26,327 bases of DNA from contig JAXMHQ010000050.1 of assembly GCA_046346665.1 (NCBI GenBank), positions 1-26,327 of the forward strand, written 5' to 3'. The translations under genes and the position numbers were made by a program. The notes below the pieces were generated by a model. That model was not told the DNA's origin. It ran no database searches and saw only the letters and a list, made by a program, of their open reading frames with translations. Shown in pieces: positions 14,554 to 23,457 of the stretch. This DNA comes from JAXMHQ01 sp046346665 (GTDB lineage Bacteria; Verrucomicrobiota; Verrucomicrobiia; Limisphaerales; JAXMHQ01). Each line of letters starts with the position of its first letter. Position 1 is the stretch's first letter.

Positions 14554-16008
14554 ATGCCTCCCCAGGTTGCATTTGCCCTGCTGGCCGCGTTGATCACGTG
14601 GCTGATTGTGCGCGACGAGCGCACGCAGGAGGGCGTGTCGCGGGCCATCTGGATCCCGTCGCTCTGGCTGTTCATTCTCGGGTCGCGCCCGCTTTCGACG
14701 TGGCCGCTGGCGGCGTCGTTCGGCATCAGCGCGTTCCAGGTGCAGAGCGCGGACGATTACCTGGAAGGCAGTCCGTTTGACCGGATGGTGTTTCTCGGGT
14801 TGATCGTGCTCGGGGTCTGGGTGCTCCGGAAACGCCGGGTGCGGATCTCGGAGATTTTCCGCGACAACCGCTGGCTGTGCGTCTTTTTCATCTATCTCGG
14901 CATCAGCACGCTCTGGTCGGAGTATCCGTTCGTGGCGTTCAAGCGATGGATCAAGGACCTGGGCAATGTGGTGATGGTGCTGGTGATTCTCACGGAGGCC
15001 AATCCGATCGGCGCGGTGAAATCGGTGCTGATCCGATGCAGCTACGCGCTCATTTTGTTGTCGGTGCTGTTCATCAAATATTTTCCGGACATTGGCCGCT
15101 ATTACAGTCCGTTCACGTGGACGTATCATTACGGCGGGGTGACGACGGACAAGAACATGCTGGGGATCAGTCTTTTTGTGTGCACGCTCTACACGTTCTG
15201 GAGTTTCATGGAGCTGCGGAAAACGGAGGCGAAGTGGAGTTTGGAATCGACAGTGCACGTGGCGGTGATGATTTCGGCCTTGTGGCTTTTTCACATGGCG
15301 AGCAGTTCCACGTCGTTAAGCTGCTCGTTCCTGGGGGCAGGCATCATTTACGCCTGCGGCCTGGAGCCGGTCCGGAAGCACCTCAATCAGGCGATCGCCA
15401 TCACGCTCGTGGTCGGCGTCCTGCTCGTGCTCGCCGATTCCGTCCTCAACATCCGTCAAATGATCGTCGAAGGCCTCGGGCGCGACATGACCCTGACCGG
15501 GCGCACAGACATCTGGAAAATTGTGTTGAGCGAGCCGATCGACCCGCTGATCGGGGTCGGGTTCTACAGCTTCTGGCTGGGCGACCGGCCGGAGCGCCTG
15601 TCGGAGCGGTTCTGGTTTCACTTGAATGAATCGCACAACGGCTACCTGGAAACCTATCTCAACAGCGGGCTGATCGGCGTGGCGCTGCTGGCGACGCTGC
15701 TGATCTGGAACGCCCGCCGGATCAGCACGGAAGTGCAGCGCGGCGAGGGAAGCTTCGCGGCGATGCGGCTGGCGTTCCTGCTTTGCATCATTATTTACAA
15801 CATCACGGAAGCCACCTTCAACCGGCTCAGCCCGATCTGGTTCATGTTCCTCCTGGTCGTGATCGAAATGCCGCGGTTCCAGACCGCGCCCGCGGAATCC
15901 GAATCCGCCGATGCGCTCGAGGACGAACCGGTCGAAGAGGAGGAACCGGCCGCGCAGGCCGGGTGGTCCTGGCAACCGCTTCGTCAACCCCCGCAACCTT
16001 CCCCATGA
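14554..16008 (+). CDS. O-antigen polymerase/ligase-like membrane protein (Wzy/WaaL superfamily)
   Basis: A 484-aa inner-membrane protein with about ten to twelve hydrophobic segments. The Wzy_C (PF04932-type) hallmarks are on the large periplasmic loop: L-T-G-R-T-D-I-W at about residue 315 and E-S-H-N-G-Y-L-E-T-Y-L-N-S-G-L-I-G at about 357-373. It most likely polymerises lipid-linked repeat units; ligase activity cannot be excluded. The C-terminus ends in an acidic Glu/Pro tail. It starts 19 nt after the asparagine-synthase-like gene and overlaps the methyltransferase by 4 nt (ATGA). Confidence 0.88.
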   Translation: MPPQVAFALLAALITWLIVRDERTQEGVSRAIWIPSLWLFILGSRPLSTWPLAASFGISAFQVQSADDYLEGSPFDRMVFLGLIVLGVWVLRKRRVRISEIFRDNRWLCVFFIYLGISTLWSEYPFVAFKRWIKDLGNVVMVLVILTEANPIGAVKSVLIRCSYALILLSVLFIKYFPDIGRYYSPFTWTYHYGGVTTDKNMLGISLFVCTLYTFWSFMELRKTEAKWSLESTVHVAVMISALWLFHMASSSTSLSCSFLGAGIIYACGLEPVRKHLNQAIAITLVVGVLLVLADSVLNIRQMIVEGLGRDMTLTGRTDIWKIVLSEPIDPLIGVGFYSFWLGDRPERLSERFWFHLNESHNGYLETYLNSGLIGVALLATLLIWNARRISTEVQRGEGSFAAMRLAFLLCIIIYNITEATFNRLSPIWFMFLLVVIEMPRFQTAPAESESADALEDEPVEEEEPAAQAGWSWQPLRQPPQPSP

Positions 16009-16607
16009 ACATCGCCGCAAAATTCAAAAACATCGCGCGCGGTCTCAAGCAGCGCTGGGGCACCGCGTCGATGAAACGCGAACTCTGGAACCGCGAGTAC
16101 GCCGAGGGCCGGTGGGATTCGATCGACGACACGAGCGGCGACCCGGTGTACCCGTTCATCGAAAAATATTGCCATGGCGGAAGCCTGCTGGACCTGGGTT
16201 GCGGGAAGGGCAGCACCGGCTGCGAACTGGCGTCGCCGGCCTACGCGTTTTACACCGGGGTGGACATCGCCGACGTCGCGCTTCAACAGGCCGGGCAGCG
16301 CAGCGCGGCGCTGGGGCGCTCGACGAAGAACCGGTTCGTCCAGTCGGACATCGCGCTTTACGAACCGGACCGGAAGTACGATGTCATCCTATTCCGGGAA
16401 TCCATTTACTATATTCCCAAGGCGCGGGTGCCTTCGGTCCTCGAGCGCTACAAGTCGCACCTGACTCCGCGCGGGGTGTTCATCATCCGCTGGCATTCGG
16501 TGTCGGAAGGCGAGCCCGCGTTGCAGGACCTTTGCCGGTCGCGCACGCTGCTGGAGCGGCACGCGCCCGCGTCGGCGCCGGGCCCGCTCATTGCGGTACT
16601 GCGCTAG
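16005..16607 (+). CDS. Class I SAM-dependent methyltransferase
   Basis: A 200-aa Rossmann-fold methyltransferase. Motif I is L-L-D-L-G-C-G-K-G at residues 61-69. The motif II acidic residue lies in Y-T-G-V-D-I-A-D, and the later strand reads Y-D-V-I-L-F-R-E-S-I-Y-Y. It is short but complete for this class. The ATG is inside the stop of the polymerase gene (ATGA), which indicates coupling and fixes the start, since the upstream extension from 15783 is antiframe to the polymerase. It may O-methylate a sugar in the EPS unit. Confidence 0.87.
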   Translation: MNIAAKFKNIARGLKQRWGTASMKRELWNREYAEGRWDSIDDTSGDPVYPFIEKYCHGGSLLDLGCGKGSTGCELASPAYAFYTGVDIADVALQQAGQRSAALGRSTKNRFVQSDIALYEPDRKYDVILFRESIYYIPKARVPSVLERYKSHLTPRGVFIIRWHSVSEGEPALQDLCRSRTLLERHAPASAPGPLIAVLR

Positions 16608-16815
16608 GCGCCGGTAGTGTTCTTGATAGTGTCATTCGGATGTCTTACAGTGAAATGATCGTGCAAATCGCCAGAGCGGATGAGACCGGATGCAAGAGCG
16701 GGGAGGGCGGGCGCGTTAAGGATACCGTGGAGGCGGTGGTTTTTGCGCGGGACATGAGGGGTGATGGGTGGGTGGCCTGCTTGGCAGCCGACGTGCTGAA
16801 TGAAAGGTTCTGCAG

Positions 16816-18591
16816 ATGAAGACTAGAGTACTCTGGACGTTACCGATGAGGAAGACGGGCATTTTGTTGACTCTCTGCCTCATATTGGGTCAAGCGGCAT
16901 TTTCACAGGTGATTCCCGCGGCGCGGCGCACGACGTGGCAGGGCAACGTGGGCGTGCCGGGGGGGATACCGTACCGAACCACCATTTACACGACGTTGCC
17001 GGCGGGGGCGACGGTGGCGCAGATTAATTCGGCGCTGGCGGCCTGTCCGAGCAACCAGGTGGTGCAGCTCTCGGCGGGCACCTACACTTTGAACGGGACG
17101 ATCAACATGCAGCGGAACGGGGTGACCTTGCGCGGTGCGACCAACGCGAACGGGCAGGCCACGACGATTCTCCGGGTGTCGGGCGGGTTGTTCCAGGGAA
17201 TCTACGTGCAATCGCCGGCGGCCTACGACTGGGACACGCCGATTCGGGCGAACCACGTGAGCTGGGTGGGCGGATACGCGCAGGGGAGCACGACGATCAC
17301 GGTGGCGTCGACGAACATGGCCGGCGGGGCGGCGAGCGTCCCGGTGGGGCGGTTGATTTTCATGGACCAGTTGAACGACACGAACACCAGCGCGGTGTCG
17401 GTCGGTGGCGGCGCGCCGGGCACGGGGCTTTACACGAGCCTGGCCCAGCCGAACGTTGGCGGGGACCGGTACCAGCAGCAGGTGGCGCGGGTGACGGCGG
17501 TGAACGGCAACACGCTGACGATCACGCCGCCGTTGCACATGCCGAACTGGAGCGCTTCGCTGCAGCCGCAGATCTGGTGGGAGCAGGCCAACCCGGTTGA
17601 AGGCGTGGGTGTGGAGGACATCTGGATCCAGGGCGTCGACACGAGCAATTACTGCACTTACGGCATCGAGTATTACAACACCTACGGCTGCTGGGCGCGG
17701 AACGTCCGCGTGACGCTTTCGAGCCGGCACATCTACGTGGAACTCGGCTCCCGTTTCGAAGCGCGCCATTGCTGGATCGAGCGGAATCCCGGCAGCGGCC
17801 CCTCGAACTATGGATTTGCGATCTACCACAGCTCGGGTTCGTTGCTGGAGGACAACATTGCCAACGCGGTTCAGACGCCGCTGTTGCTGTGCGGCAATTC
17901 CGGCTGCGTGTTCAGCTACAATTACATGACCAATTTCCTCTCCGGAAGCTGGATGTGGACGGGCGTGTCGTTCCATGGAAATCACAACAACATGAACCTG
18001 TTTGAGGGCAACAATGTGAACCTGTGGAGCGCGGACAACCAGTGGGGTAGCTCGATTTACAACACCGCTTTCCGAAACCGCTTCAGCGGCCATGACGAAG
18101 CCGACACGGCCAGCTACATCAACAACCAGCAGGCGATCTGCGTTGCGGCGACGAACCGCTTCCAAAATGTCGTCGGCAACGTGCTCGGCACCACCGGCGT
18201 GAACACCTATTACGAAGACGCCTCCGCGTGCGGCCATGAAACCTGCCGCATCTATCTTATCGGCAACCTGAACAGCTACTGCGGCGGCGGCTACGATCCG
18301 ATCGCCTACTCCTCGCTGCTGCGCGCCGTCAACTGGGACAGCGCCAACAACGGCATCGTGGCCGGCGGCTTCACGACGAACGATCTGCCCGCCTCGTATT
18401 ACCTCTCCGCCAAGCCGGCGTGGTTCGGCAATTTGCGCTGGCCGCCGATCGATCCCGCCAGCCCGGCGTATTCGATGAGCCGGACGAATCTCCCGGCTGG
18501 TTACCGCTTTATCTACGGCGTCGATCCCGCTTCGGGCCAGGTGGGCAATCTGCCTCCGCCGCCCCCGAATTTCCGGGTTGTGACCAATTGA
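16816..18591 (+). CDS. Secreted parallel beta-helix protein (pectate-lyase-like fold)
   Basis: A 591-aa exported protein. The signal peptide lies within residues 1-31 (two Arg/Lys starts, then L-L-T-L-C-L-I-L-G-Q-A-A-F-S, cleavage near A-F-S-Q). The mature protein has right-handed beta-helix features: V-V-Q-L-S-A-G-T-Y-T-L, then G-V-T-L-R-G-A, and repeated short strands rich in Asn and Gly (N-N-M-N-L-F-E-G-N-N-V-N-L-W). It may cleave, epimerise or bind the polymer outside the cell; catalytic residues cannot be picked out. AAGG at 16804-16807 supports the ATG at 16816. A 208-bp spacer precedes it, so it may have its own promoter. The C-terminus ends in a Pro run and no sorting tail, which suggests loss of a C-terminal domain. 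Confidence 0.82.
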   Translation: MKTRVLWTLPMRKTGILLTLCLILGQAAFSQVIPAARRTTWQGNVGVPGGIPYRTTIYTTLPAGATVAQINSALAACPSNQVVQLSAGTYTLNGTINMQRNGVTLRGATNANGQATTILRVSGGLFQGIYVQSPAAYDWDTPIRANHVSWVGGYAQGSTTITVASTNMAGGAASVPVGRLIFMDQLNDTNTSAVSVGGGAPGTGLYTSLAQPNVGGDRYQQQVARVTAVNGNTLTITPPLHMPNWSASLQPQIWWEQANPVEGVGVEDIWIQGVDTSNYCTYGIEYYNTYGCWARNVRVTLSSRHIYVELGSRFEARHCWIERNPGSGPSNYGFAIYHSSGSLLEDNIANAVQTPLLLCGNSGCVFSYNYMTNFLSGSWMWTGVSFHGNHNNMNLFEGNNVNLWSADNQWGSSIYNTAFRNRFSGHDEADTASYINNQQAICVAATNRFQNVVGNVLGTTGVNTYYEDASACGHETCRIYLIGNLNSYCGGGYDPIAYSSLLRAVNWDSANNGIVAGGFTTNDLPASYYLSAKPAWFGNLRWPPIDPASPAYSMSRTNLPAGYRFIYGVDPASGQVGNLPPPPPNFRVVTN

Positions 18592-18611
18592 TTTTTTGCT
18601 GATTCAAACCT

Positions 18612-18642
18612 CCGCGGGTCGCTGAGAACCACCGGCCCGCGG
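18612..18642 (+). terminator. Possible terminator hairpin after the beta-helix gene
   Basis: CCGCGGG at 18612-18618 pairs perfectly with CCCGCGG at 18636-18642, 20 nt after the stop, followed by GTTTCCATTTCC-like sequence. The T-run is weak, so termination efficiency is uncertain. Confidence 0.35.
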
Positions 18643-18717
18643 TTTCCATTTCCAATCGCGCGCGGCCGCGTCCGCGCCTGCCCTGAATTGAGCACCGACT
18701 CCACCTGCCGGATCACG

Positions 18718-19398
18718 GAAGCCGCCATCCTGGCCGGCGATCTGGGACGCTGCCCTCGGTCCGTGAAGCCGAACGGCCGAAGGTGCTGGCCGAGGTGAAC
18801 TACCGGCCGTTCCTGGCGGCGCTGTTGAGCGCCTGGCGGCACCGGGCATCCGGCGCGTGGTCCTTCGCACGGACACCGCACAGCAGCGCGCTGGCGAAAG
18901 CCATCGCGGCGGCGTCGAACTTGTCTTTCCGAGGAACGTAGCCGATGGGCACCGGCGGTGCGCTCCACCGCGCTGCCGCATTTGCTGTCGGAAAATGTTC
19001 GTGCTCAACGGCGATCTTTACCGCGGCAACCTGGCGCCGTTCCTGGCCTCGCACCTCGAACGCCGGGCGGCGATCAGCTCTTGCTCAGCTGCGTTCCCGA
19101 CGCGTCGCGATTCGGTAGCGTTCGCCACTGCGCCCGGCGGCGAGATTTCCCGGGTTTCTGCGAAAAGGACCTGTCGCGTCCCGGCCCCGGCTGGTGAATG
19201 CCGGCGTTTGGCGCCGCGCGCCGCGACGTGATCGCCGCGATCCCGCCCGGGCAGGCTGCGTCGCTCGAGAAACAGGTTTTTCCCGCCCACGTCGGCCGCG
19301 GTTTGTTCGGCTGGCGGGGCGACGACGTTTTCCTCGACATCGGCACCCCGGAATCCTACGCGGAAGCGGCGGCGTTCCTGGCGCGGCCGGCAGTTTAG
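18718..19398 (+). pseudogene. hddC: Decayed HddC-like heptose-1-phosphate guanylyltransferase
   Basis: Pieces of one nucleotidyltransferase appear in order but in shifting frames: A-A-I-L-A-G (18721), L-P-S-V...R-P-K-V-L-A-E-V-N (from 18747), G-I-R-R-V-V-L-R-T and V-E-L-V-F (around 18857), G-T-G-G-A-L (18948), F-V-L-N-G-D-L-Y (about 18993), L-L-S-C-V-P-D-A-S-R-F-G-S-V (about 19080), F-C-E-K-D, N-A-G-V, and F-L-D-I-G-T-P-E-S-Y-A-E-A with stop TAG 19396-19398. At least five frame changes are needed. The order matches the sugar-phosphate nucleotidyltransferase fold of the GDP-heptose pathway, and the intact neighbour is a heptose kinase. It is almost certainly non-functional. Confidence 0.85.
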
Positions 19399-19415
19399 CA
19401 ACCCCGATCGAACCT

Positions 19416-20489
19416 ATGATCATCAGCAGAACCCCGTTTCGAATCTCCTTCTTTGGCGGCGGCACCGATTATCCCGCCTGGTACCTCAAGCACGGCGGCG
19501 CGGTGCTTGTGTCGTCGATCAACAAGTACTGTTACCTGACGTGCCGCTACCTGCCGCCGTTCTTCCAGCATCGCTACCGGATTGTGTATGTGAAAAGCGA
19601 GAACTGCCGGACGATCGACGAGATCAGCCACCCGGCGGTGCGGGGGATTCTGAAGGAATTGAACTGGAAGCAGGGATTGGAAATTCATCATGACGCGGAC
19701 CTGCCGGCGCGGGGCGGGATGGGATCGAGTTCGGCATTCACGGTGGGATTTCTGCATGCGCTGCACGCGTTGCGCGGCCGGATGGTCAGCAAGCACGAGC
19801 TGGCGTTGCAGAGCATCCGCATGGAGCAGGATGTCCTGCAGGAAACCGTCGGTTCCCAGGACCAGGCGTCGGTGGCCTACGGCGGGTTCAATCACATCCG
19901 ATTCCTGCCCGGCGGCCAGATCAGCGTGACGCCGGTGACCGTCAGCGCCGAACGGATCCGGGAGCTCGAGAGCCACCTGATGCTCTTTTACACCGGGATC
20001 GAGCGCACGGCGGCGAAGGTGGCGGCGAGTTACGCGGTGAACATGGACGACAAGGCGCCGCAGATGGAGGCGATGAAGCAACTGGTGGAGCAGGGGATCA
20101 CGCTGCTCAACAACGGCAGCGACATCGTGGAATTCGGCCGGCTGCTGCACGAAGCCTGGAAGATTAAGCGCAAGTTCAGCCAGAAGGTCACCAACGAACA
20201 CATCGACGACATTTACAACGGCGGGCTCTCCGCCGGCGCCATCGGAGGCAAGATCCTGGGCGCGGGCGGCGGTGGATTCGTGCTGCTGTTCGTTCCGCCG
20301 GAACGTCAGCGCGCCGTTCGCGAACGGCTGAAGCAGCTCGTTCATGTGCCGTTCCGATTCGATTATTCCGGCAGCCAGATTGTATTTTTCGAGAATGACG
20401 AGGATTGGTCGGCCGCCACCCTCGATAATCAGACTTGCGCTCTGGAAAAACCGATCGATCTTGATCTTAAATCCGAATCCGCTTCATGA
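19416..20489 (+). CDS. hddA: GHMP-family kinase, D-glycero-D-manno-heptose 7-phosphate kinase-like
   Basis: A 357-aa cytosolic kinase. The GHMP motifs are R-T-P-F-R-I-S-F-F-G-G-G-T-D-Y at 5-19, the ATP-binding G-M-G-S-S-S-A-F at 101-108 and K-I-L-G-A-G-G-G-G-F at about 278-287. The family phosphorylates D-glycero-D-manno-heptose 7-phosphate at C1 in the GDP-heptose route; a fucose-kinase-like role is the main alternative. The ATG at 19416 matches the family start M-I-I-S-R-T-P; the longer frame from 19194 runs back through the hddC relic. Its normal partner guanylyltransferase is broken just upstream, and no GmhA or GmhB is in the window. It overlaps the PEP-CTERM gene by 4 nt. Confidence 0.88.
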   Translation: MIISRTPFRISFFGGGTDYPAWYLKHGGAVLVSSINKYCYLTCRYLPPFFQHRYRIVYVKSENCRTIDEISHPAVRGILKELNWKQGLEIHHDADLPARGGMGSSSAFTVGFLHALHALRGRMVSKHELALQSIRMEQDVLQETVGSQDQASVAYGGFNHIRFLPGGQISVTPVTVSAERIRELESHLMLFYTGIERTAAKVAASYAVNMDDKAPQMEAMKQLVEQGITLLNNGSDIVEFGRLLHEAWKIKRKFSQKVTNEHIDDIYNGGLSAGAIGGKILGAGGGGFVLLFVPPERQRAVRERLKQLVHVPFRFDYSGSQIVFFENDEDWSAATLDNQTCALEKPIDLDLKSESAS

Positions 20490-21184
20490 CCACGTCGTGG
20501 ACATTCCGGGTGGCAGCGTCGGCCGCCGTTTGGGCGGGGCTTGCCCTGTCTGCGCCCGCGGCGGGGGCCGTGACGGTGGATTTCTCGGATGTCTTCCGGG
20601 GGCCGGCGGATTCGCTGTTCGTGGACGGGGTTTGGGCAACCTCCGGTTCCGTTCCGGGCCGGCCCGCGACGGTGGCCGGAGTGGGCCTGGGCAGCGACCT
20701 GGTCGGAGCGCCGGGGTGGATCGATTGCCAGCTTCATTACAGCCCCGGCTGCCAGTTTCCCGACCGTCAGAACGGCGATGGCGAATCGCTGCGACTCGCC
20801 GTGGAAGGAATTCTGAACAGCGTCACGGTCAGCATTGATGCTCCCAGCACCGCCGGCGTGGGGCTGGGCCTGCCCTTTGCCATTTCGCTTGCGACTGGCG
20901 GCCCCTTGGGGTCGATCTTCTACCAGTTGATTAACCCCGGTGACAGCCTCGTCACGATCTCCCTCCCGCCCTGGCAGCAGACGAGTTGGATCGAACTGGG
21001 AAACGCGTATGAGCCCGGCGAATTTGTGTTTTTCGACAGTTACCGCCATGCCGATCCGGCTCCCGACCAGACGATTCAATTCGGGTTTAGCGTCGTGTCG
21101 CTCGACTACGTGCCGGTGCCCGAGCCGGCACTGCCGGGCCTGCTGCTGCTGGGCGCGGCGGGTTTTCTGAGCCGCCGCCGCTGA
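20486..21184 (+). CDS. PEP-CTERM sorted exported protein
   Basis: A 232-aa secreted protein with a signal peptide (residues 1 to about 28, ending A-P-A-A-G-A) and a C-terminal PEP-CTERM signal: V-P-E-P at 211-214, a Leu/Gly/Ala hydrophobic helix and a final R-R-R. An exosortase (EpsH/Xrt) would cleave or anchor it at the P-E-P site. The middle is beta-rich and Gly/Asp-rich with two Cys close together (C-Q-L-H-Y-S-P-G-C), and has no other recognised domain. Its ATG overlaps the kinase stop (ATGA), placing it firmly in the EPS operon. It is probably a structural or matrix protein tied to this polysaccharide. Confidence 0.9.
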   Translation: MTTSWTFRVAASAAVWAGLALSAPAAGAVTVDFSDVFRGPADSLFVDGVWATSGSVPGRPATVAGVGLGSDLVGAPGWIDCQLHYSPGCQFPDRQNGDGESLRLAVEGILNSVTVSIDAPSTAGVGLGLPFAISLATGGPLGSIFYQLINPGDSLVTISLPPWQQTSWIELGNAYEPGEFVFFDSYRHADPAPDQTIQFGFSVVSLDYVPVPEPALPGLLLLGAAGFLSRRR

Positions 21185-21227
21185 TCGCGGCTGGCTGCCG
21201 TCCTCAAGATTCTCCCTCGTCATTCGA

Positions 21228-22436
21228 ATGCAAGATTCCGCCACCCGCGGCGCACCGCGCCTGCACACCGTGCTGATCACGGGCGACGAGCCGCATTACC
21301 AGGCCGGCCTTGTCGCGGGCCTGGCCGGGCAGAACATGGACCTGGACGTGATCGGGAATGACGCGCTCGGCGCCTTTCCGGCCATGCGATTGCCGGGCGT
21401 GCGCTTTCACGCCCTGCGCGGCACGCTCCCGCCGGGAAGCTCGCTCCCGGCCAAGCTGCGCCACCTCGTCTCGTATTATTGGAAGCTGGCCGCGTTCGCC
21501 GCCCGCACCGACGCGCGGCTCGTTCACATCCAGTGGCCGTACAAGCTCGTCTTTCTCGACCGCACGCTGTGGATCGTCTACCTGAAATTGCTGGGCAAAA
21601 AGGTCGTGTTCACCGCGCACAACGTCGACCAGGGCGCCCGGGACGGCATGCAGTCCCGGCGGAATGCGTTCTCGCTGAGATTTCTTTACCGGAACGTCCA
21701 TCGCGTAATCGTTCACACGGCGAAAATGAAGACCCAGCTCACGTCGCATTACGGCGTCGATGAATCCCGGGTCAGCGTCATCCCGCACGGCGTGAACATG
21801 GCCGTGGCCGAAACGGCCATGACCCGCGACGAAGCCCGCCGCCGGTTGAATCTCTCGGGCGACGACCGCGTGCTGCTGGCGTTCGGCTTGATTTCGCCTT
21901 ACAAAGGTTTAGACACACTTGTGTCGGCCCTGGAATCGCTGCATCGGTCAGACACGCGGGTGACGGCGGTCGTCGCCGGGCGGGTCAAGGAGTGCCAGGA
22001 TTACTGGCGCGGCGTGGAGGAACAGATCCGGCGGGCGGGGCTTGAAAAGCGTGTGCTCACCGTCCTGCGCCATATTCCGGACGAGGAAGTGGAAGTCTAT
22101 TTCAAGGCGGCCGACGCGCTCGTGATGCCGTATCGGAACATTTTCCAGAGCGGCGTGCTGTTCCTCGCCTACCGGTTCGGACTGCCGGTCATCGCGACGG
22201 ATGTCGGGTCTTTCGGCGAGGACATCATCGCGGGCCGGACGGGATTTGTGTGCCGTCCAGAGGATGCCGGGGACCTGGCGGCGAAGATCGGGCAGTATTT
22301 CGACAGCGATCTTTACCGCGATCTGGACCGGCTGCGGCCGGGGATTCGCGCGCACGCCGAGGAGCGCTATTCGTGGGACAAAATCGGCGCCCAGACCGCG
22401 CGGCTTTACGCCGAGGTGCTCGACGGAAAATCCTGA
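21228..22436 (+). CDS. Family 4 (GT-B) glycosyltransferase
   Basis: A 402-aa cytosolic glycosyltransferase of the GT1/GT4 type. Features include V-H-I-Q-W-P, F-T-A-H-N-V-D near the middle, I-P-H-G-V-N before the second Rossmann domain, F-G-L-I-S-P-Y-K-G-L-D-T-L, and the donor-site region M-P-Y-R-N-I-F-Q-S-G-V-L-F-L-A-Y. It would add one sugar to the EPS repeat unit with retention. It begins 43 nt after the PEP-CTERM gene and ends 7 nt before the next GT, so the three GTs here form a tight set. Confidence 0.92.
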   Translation: MQDSATRGAPRLHTVLITGDEPHYQAGLVAGLAGQNMDLDVIGNDALGAFPAMRLPGVRFHALRGTLPPGSSLPAKLRHLVSYYWKLAAFAARTDARLVHIQWPYKLVFLDRTLWIVYLKLLGKKVVFTAHNVDQGARDGMQSRRNAFSLRFLYRNVHRVIVHTAKMKTQLTSHYGVDESRVSVIPHGVNMAVAETAMTRDEARRRLNLSGDDRVLLAFGLISPYKGLDTLVSALESLHRSDTRVTAVVAGRVKECQDYWRGVEEQIRRAGLEKRVLTVLRHIPDEEVEVYFKAADALVMPYRNIFQSGVLFLAYRFGLPVIATDVGSFGEDIIAGRTGFVCRPEDAGDLAAKIGQYFDSDLYRDLDRLRPGIRAHAEERYSWDKIGAQTARLYAEVLDGKS

Positions 22437-22443
22437 ATTCTTC

Positions 22444-23457
22444 ATGCAACCCCTGGTTTCCATCCTGATTCCCGCCTACAACGCCGAAAACTGGATCGGC
22501 GAAACGCTCCGGTCCGCCCTGGCCCAGACGTGGCCGCGCACCGAAATCATCGTTGTTGACGACGGGTCGAAGGACAACACGCTCGCCGCGGCGCGGAAGT
22601 TTGAATCCGAGCGGCTGCGGGTGGTGACGAAGCAGAACGGCGGCGCGGCGGCCGCGCGCAACCACGCCTTCTCGCTGTGCCAGGGCGATTACATCCAGTG
22701 GCTCGACGCGGATGATCTGCTGGCGCCGGACAAGATCGAGCGCCAGATGGCGGCGATCCTGAAGGCGGGAGATCCGCGGCTGTTGTTCTGCTGCGGCTGG
22801 GGCCGGTTTATTTACCGCCCGTCGCAGGCGCAGTTCGAGCCGACGTCGCTCTGGCAGGACCGGGCGCCGGCGGACTGGATGGTGCGCAAGATGGAGGAGA
22901 ATCTTTACATGCAGACGGCGACGTGGCTGCCGAGCCGGGAGCTGACCGTGGCGGCGGGGCCGTGGGACACCCGGTTGCTGGGGGATGACGACGGTGAGTA
23001 TTTCTGCCGGGTGCTGCTCGCGAGCAAGGGCGAACGGTTTGTTCCCGAGGCGCGCACCTATTACCGCCTGGCCGGCGCCGAAAGCCTGAGCTACGTCGGC
23101 AACTCCAGCCGCAAACTCGAAGCCCAATACCTGTCCTGCGAATTGAACATCGATCACCTGCTGAAGGTGGAGGACAGCCCTCAGGTCCGGGCCGCCTGCC
23201 TGAAATATCTCCAGCGCTACCAGGTCTATTTCTACCCGGAACGCATGGACCTGTTCGAGAAATCCCAGGCCGTCGCCGCGCGGCTGGGCGGGCGCATGGA
23301 AATCCCGCGCTTATCCTGGAAATACGCCTGGATACAAAAGCTTTTCGGCTGGAACGCCGCCAAACGCGCGCAGGTCACCTATAATCGCTGGAAATCCGCC
23401 GCGCGCATCGGGCTCGACAAGTTCCGTTCCCGCCGCGAATCCGATTCCCATGCCTGA
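22444..23457 (+). CDS. Family 2 glycosyltransferase
   Basis: A 337-aa inverting GT-A enzyme. V-S-I-L-I-P-A-Y-N-A-E-N starts at residue 5, followed by V-V-D-D-G-S-K-D-N-T, N-G-G-A-A-A-A-R-N and the metal-binding L-D-A-D-D. A helical C-terminus with basic residues may contact the membrane. The ATG at 22444 is right for the fold; the extension back to 22201 overlaps the GT4 gene out of frame. Its last 8 nt overlap the next GT gene. Confidence 0.92.
   Translation: MQPLVSILIPAYNAENWIGETLRSALAQTWPRTEIIVVDDGSKDNTLAAARKFESERLRVVTKQNGGAAAARNHAFSLCQGDYIQWLDADDLLAPDKIERQMAAILKAGDPRLLFCCGWGRFIYRPSQAQFEPTSLWQDRAPADWMVRKMEENLYMQTATWLPSRELTVAAGPWDTRLLGDDDGEYFCRVLLASKGERFVPEARTYYRLAGAESLSYVGNSSRKLEAQYLSCELNIDHLLKVEDSPQVRAACLKYLQRYQVYFYPERMDLFEKSQAVAARLGGRMEIPRLSWKYAWIQKLFGWNAAKRAQVTYNRWKSAARIGLDKFRSRRESDSHA

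Noticed and set aside
16903..18237. 444-codon minus-strand open frame
   Set aside because: It is antisense to the beta-helix gene with biased Arg/Val/His composition and no domain.
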